Below are positions 57,687 to 60,601 of a stretch of 60,601 bases of DNA, one piece after another. The position numbers were made by a program, and so were the translations under genes. The stretch spans positions 1-60,601 of the forward strand of contig JBKJQB010000223.1 in the NCBI GenBank assembly GCA_046594105.1, read 5' to 3'. The stretch comes from JBDSGC01 sp046594105 (GTDB lineage Bacteria; Acidobacteriota; Thermoanaerobaculia; Gp7-AA8). The stretch's first letter is position 1. Each line of letters opens with the position of its first letter. The notes below the pieces were generated by a model. It made no database searches, was not told the DNA's origin, and saw only the letters and a program-made list of their open reading frames with translations.

Positions 57687-59042
57687 TCACTCCGGCCGCG
57701 CTTCTCCCGCTTCGTCCCAGATTTTCACTCGATGGCTCTCGCTGAGAAAAAACGAGCCGACCAGGAACGTCATCAGGGCCACGCCGATGGACCAGTAGAG
57801 TCCGGCGTAGAGGTTGTGCGTCTTCTCCACCAGAAGCGCGGCGATCAGCGGGAGCGTTCCCCCGAACCATCCGTTGCCGAGGTGATAGGGCAGGGAGAAC
57901 GAGGTGTAGCGGATCCTGGCCGGGAAGGCCTCGATCAGGAACGCCGCGATCGGCCCGTACACCATGGTCACGTAGATGACCTGAATGAAGACGAGCAACA
58001 CCAGCATGCCCATGTGTGGATTGTTCGGATCGCCGTTCGCTTTCATGGCGTGATAGATCGGGATGTAGGTCAGGGCGGCGATCAGGTTCCCGGCCATCAT
58101 GATTTTCAACCGGCCGATGCGATCGGACAGCGCGCCAAACACTACAAAAAAGGGCATGCCCAGCAGCAGAGCCGTCCCCACGATGATGCTGGAGGTCGAC
58201 AGATCGATCTTCAGCGCCGTCTGCAGAAATGACAGCGCGTAAAACTGGCCGGTATACCAGACCACGCCCTGTCCGGCCGTCGCGCCAAACAGCACCAGCA
58301 GCACGATGCGGATGTTCGCCCAGTTTCCGAAGCTCTCCCGCAGCGGCTGCACCGAAGTCTTCCCCTGGGTCTTGATGGACTGGAACAGCGGCGATTCCTT
58401 CAACCGCAGGCGGATGTAGAACGACATCCCCACCAGCAGCAGCGAGAGAAGAAACGGAATCCGCCAGCCCCAGGCCTTGAAGTCCGCGTCGGGCATGGAC
58501 TTCTTCACGGCCAGCACCACACCGAGGGAGACGAAGAGACCCAGAGTGGCGGTCACCTGGATGAAGCTCGTGTAGTAGCCGCGGCGATGGTCCGGCACAT
58601 GTTCGGCGACGTAGACCGCGGCGCCACCGTATTCGCCACCGAGCGCCAGACCCTGCAGGAGACGCAGGATCAGGAGCAGGATCGGAGCGAGAATGCCGAT
58701 GCTTGCGTAGGTGGGCAGCAGCCCGATCAGAAAGGTCGACAGTCCCATGATGGTCAGAGTGACCAGGAATGCGTATTTGCGGCCGATACGATCGCCCACT
58801 CCTCCGAACACCAGCGCGCCGAACGGCCGCACGATGAACCCGGTCGCGAACAGGGCCCAGGTCTTGATCAACGCCCAGGCGGGGTCGCCCTTGGGGAACA
58901 TCAGCTCCGACATGATCACGGCCAGGCTGCCGAAGATGTAGAAGTCGTACCACTCGATCATGGTGCCCAGTCCGGAGGCGAAGATGATGCGGAAGATGGG
59001 GTACTGCGGGGCCTTCGAGCTGCCCAGGGTGGTGTCTGTCAT
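57687..59042 (-). CDS. MHS-family (metabolite:H+ symporter) MFS transporter
   Basis: 451 aa, twelve predicted membrane helices. GTMIEWYDFYIFGSLAVIMS and the loop GDRIGRKYAFL are MHS/ProP-KgtP hallmarks, with RLLQGLALGGEYGGAAVYVAEH (as a motif in two parts), ESPLFQSI and a second DRIGRLKIM in the middle loop. Likely substrates are organic acids, osmolytes or sugars acids. AGGAGAG precedes the ATG and TAAGAT lies about 35 nt farther up, so this gene has a normal leader. Divergent from fdhD. Confidence 0.93.
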   Translation of the reverse strand: MTDTTLGSSKAPQYPIFRIIFASGLGTMIEWYDFYIFGSLAVIMSELMFPKGDPAWALIKTWALFATGFIVRPFGALVFGGVGDRIGRKYAFLVTLTIMGLSTFLIGLLPTYASIGILAPILLLILRLLQGLALGGEYGGAAVYVAEHVPDHRRGYYTSFIQVTATLGLFVSLGVVLAVKKSMPDADFKAWGWRIPFLLSLLLVGMSFYIRLRLKESPLFQSIKTQGKTSVQPLRESFGNWANIRIVLLVLFGATAGQGVVWYTGQFYALSFLQTALKIDLSTSSIIVGTALLLGMPFFVVFGALSDRIGRLKIMMAGNLIAALTYIPIYHAMKANGDPNNPHMGMLVLLVFIQVIYVTMVYGPIAAFLIEAFPARIRYTSFSLPYHLGNGWFGGTLPLIAALLVEKTHNLYAGLYWSIGVALMTFLVGSFFLSESHRVKIWDEAGEARPE

Positions 59043-59156
59043 GGCTCTCCTGTCGTCGCGCTGGTCGCCGGGAGAGGCAATCTTACGCGAGCGATGCAGG
59101 CATCCCAGTCGATCATGATTGCCTCCCGGCGCCTCACGCCGCACAATCGACGGCTC

Positions 59157-59972
59157 ATGTCCGATGGCTCCACCACGAACGTTGATGTCTGCCGCGTCCA
59201 TGGAACCACCAGCACGAACGAGCCCGATGTGGTGGCCGTGGAGGAGCCGCTGGAGATTCGCCTGGCCTGGTCGGACTCTGCAGGTCCTCGCGAGAAAGTC
59301 ATCTCCGTGACCATGCGCACGCCAGGCCACGACTACGATCTGGCTGCCGGCTTCCTCTTCACCGAAGCGATCGTGGCTACGGGCGAGGCGATCGAATCGA
59401 TCCGGCATTGGGGTGGCCCGAACGTCGTGCGGGTGGAACTCCGGCCCGGGCACACCTTCCATCCCACCACCATCGAGCGCCATTCCTACACGACCTCGAG
59501 TTGTGGCCTCTGCGGAAAAACCTCGATCGACGCCGTGCGCATCGCCCGACCCGCTCCGCTGGCGAAACGAGACCCGGTGGCCGCCAGTCTGGTGCATACC
59601 CTCCCCGCCCTGCTCCAAAGCGCACAAGCTGGCTTCCTCTCGACCGGAGGACTTCATGGAGCGGCGGTCATCGATCGCCAGGGCCGCTTGCTCACGATGA
59701 GGGAGGACGTCGGACGGCACAACGCCACCGATAAGGCCATCGGAGCCCAGTTTCGAATGGGCTCGACGCCACTGTCGGACGCCCTTCTGATGGTCAGCAG
59801 CCGCGCCAGTTTCGAGCTGGTGCAGAAAGCGCTGGTCGCCGGAATTCCCATCCTGGCGGCCGTCGGAGCGCCGACGTCGCTGGCCATCGAGCTGGCACGC
59901 GACGCGGGAATGACGTTGCTGGCATTTGTCCGCGACCAGAGATTCAACGTCTACTCAGGAAGCGTCCTGTAG
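59157..59972 (+). CDS. fdhD: Formate dehydrogenase accessory sulfurtransferase FdhD
   Basis: 271 aa. EEPLEIRLAW near the start, MRTPGHDYDLAAGFLFTEAI, the sulfur-carrying CxxC in TTSSCGLCGKTS (~120), STGGLHGAA, REDVGRHNATDKAIG and LMVSSRASFELVQKA are all FdhD family segments. FdhD passes sulfur from IscS to the molybdenum cofactor of formate dehydrogenases. No fdh genes are adjacent. Many formate dehydrogenases contain selenocysteine, which fits the predicted selenoprotein at 34 kb but does not prove it. The TAG stop adjoins a family B-type repeat end. Confidence 0.94.
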   Translation: MSDGSTTNVDVCRVHGTTSTNEPDVVAVEEPLEIRLAWSDSAGPREKVISVTMRTPGHDYDLAAGFLFTEAIVATGEAIESIRHWGGPNVVRVELRPGHTFHPTTIERHSYTTSSCGLCGKTSIDAVRIARPAPLAKRDPVAASLVHTLPALLQSAQAGFLSTGGLHGAAVIDRQGRLLTMREDVGRHNATDKAIGAQFRMGSTPLSDALLMVSSRASFELVQKALVAGIPILAAVGAPTSLAIELARDAGMTLLAFVRDQRFNVYSGSVL

Positions 59973-60048
59973 GCCGGCACGGTAGAACGTCTTGGAGCGT
60001 AATCTTGGCGGAGCCTTGGGCAACCAGCGCCGCCGGCCGTGCCGGCCT
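59971..60048 (-). repeat. Dispersed repeat family B, reversed copy
   Basis: TAGGCCGGCACGG at the fdhD stop is followed by a reversed family B element (AGAACGTCTTGGAGCG to GCCGGCCGTGCCGGCC). Seen from the minus strand, the element begins 5 nt after the AAA ATPase stop. Confidence 0.85.
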
Positions 60049-60052
60049 GGAC

Positions 60053-60601
60053 CTACCGGAGCCCCCGGAATCGCTCCGGAACGAATTCGACGTCGCTCGC
60101 TTCCTTCGCCGCGATGGCGATCTGGAACTCCATGACATCGGCGGGCACCGGATTCTGATAACCGGCCAGAGCCCGCTTGATCGCCGCCACCGGATCGAGC
60201 GACTCGGTCCGGGTGGTGCGGTAGACCTTGACCGCGATGGCCTCGGCTGCGCCGGGAGTCAGCAGCTCCGGCATGATCGGGAGCAGCTCCGCGGTCGCGC
60301 TCTCCGGGAACATCACACCCCGCCGCTTGCTCAGCGCGCGGATCAGCTCCAGCGACTCCGGCGCCGTGGTGGTAGGGAAAATGGGGATCTTTACATCGAC
60401 GCGGCCCGGTCGCTTCAGATCGACTTCGATGAGATCGGGACGGCTCGATGCCAGCACCCAGATGATCCGCCCGCGGTTCGCGGGATCGCTCATCTGCTGC
60501 GCAAACATCGAATAAACCCGACCGGAAAGCCCCGAGTCGTTGGCCCCGGAGTCGCGCTTTCCCAGCGTCTGATCGGCTTCATCGATGAACACGAAACAGC
60601 G
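60053..60601 (-). CDS. AAA ATPase (N-terminal part outside window)
   Basis: The last 182 codons are present; the frame is open at the right edge, so the Walker A and N-terminal parts are missing. Visible: Walker B FVFIDEADQ, sensor 1 in IIWVLASSRPDLI, arginine-finger region LKRPGRVDVKIPIF, and a helical lid with sensor-2-like GAAEAIAVKVYR. This is the layout of FtsH/VCP-type AAA proteins. A short end (EVEFVPE-like, DVEFVPERFRG) closes the protein. Function cannot be set without the missing part. Confidence 0.88.
   Translation of the reverse strand, partial: RCFVFIDEADQTLGKRDSGANDSGLSGRVYSMFAQQMSDPANRGRIIWVLASSRPDLIEVDLKRPGRVDVKIPIFPTTTAPESLELIRALSKRRGVMFPESATAELLPIMPELLTPGAAEAIAVKVYRTTRTESLDPVAAIKRALAGYQNPVPADVMEFQIAIAAKEASDVEFVPERFRGLR

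Noticed and set aside
1..60601. tRNA or rRNA genes
   Set aside because: I looked for cloverleaf landmarks such as GGTTCGAATCC arms with CCA-like ends and for rRNA core motifs and found none convincing; a covariance search would be decisive.

Overview
This is a GC-rich bacterial chromosome segment with about 58 protein genes, no rRNA or tRNA that I can see, and no phage or complete insertion sequence. The gene content fits Acidobacteriota or a close relative: a GAF-fused type IV pilus ATPase next to a second PilB/GspE ATPase, a paired DUF1549-type cytochrome and Tat-exported DUF1501 protein, a GSII-type glutamine synthetase, a TonB-family protein, DUF885 and M24 peptidases, and dense short dispersed repeats. 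That assignment is inference from gene content only.

Layout. 1-3.3 kb: an RsbU-type phosphatase (cut by the left edge) behind a membrane phosphodiesterase-like enzyme, divergent from a peptide-type solute-binding lipoprotein. 5.0-10.3 kb: a tightly coupled six-gene run with three GT-B glycosyltransferases and three uncharacterised membrane, Cys-containing or lipid-anchored proteins. 10.4-16.8 kb: membrane LuxR regulator, DUF4199, glutamine synthetase, GAF-GGDEF cyclase, small metalloprotease, MBL hydrolase, hotdog protein and SDR. 17-23.7 kb: an atypical secreted protein, a LigD-type ligase/polymerase, a GT39-like membrane protein and a TonB-family protein. 24-33 kb: carboxylate-amine-ligase-like protein, PepQ and an esterase, EAL protein, acyltransferase, DUF72, LuxR and a DUF2231-Rieske fusion. 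33.2-34.6 kb: an Fpg gene that appears to start at CTG, and divergent from it an AhpD/CMD-family gene with an in-frame TGA that is best read as selenocysteine. 34.7-46 kb: DUF885, a response regulator, the two pilus ATPases, RlmI, YbjN-like, lipoprotein, universal stress protein, RHH protein. 46.5-53.7 kb: DUF1501/DUF1549 pair, inward-rectifier K+ channel, a response regulator operon with VanZ-like and tail-anchored proteins, DUF5670, BtpA-like. 53.8-60.6 kb: CysS, RuvA, a Thr-rich lipoprotein coupled to a caspase-like (clan CD) exported protein, an MHS-type transporter, FdhD, and a partial AAA ATPase.

Two window-wide themes stand out. First, at least sixteen genes have a -10-like hexamer only 6-10 nt before the start codon and usually no Shine-Dalgarno sequence, as expected for leaderless mRNAs. 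Second, several families of short GC-rich repeats are scattered through the window; two of them often begin within a few bases of stop codons in a fixed orientation, others supply stop codons or C-terminal codons, and one is translated in frame inside the LigD linker.

The strongest candidates for something special are the CxxU selenoprotein gene with its bSECIS-like hairpin, the CTG-initiated Fpg, the stop-codon-associated repeats, and the coupled glycosyltransferase operon with its unknown partner proteins.
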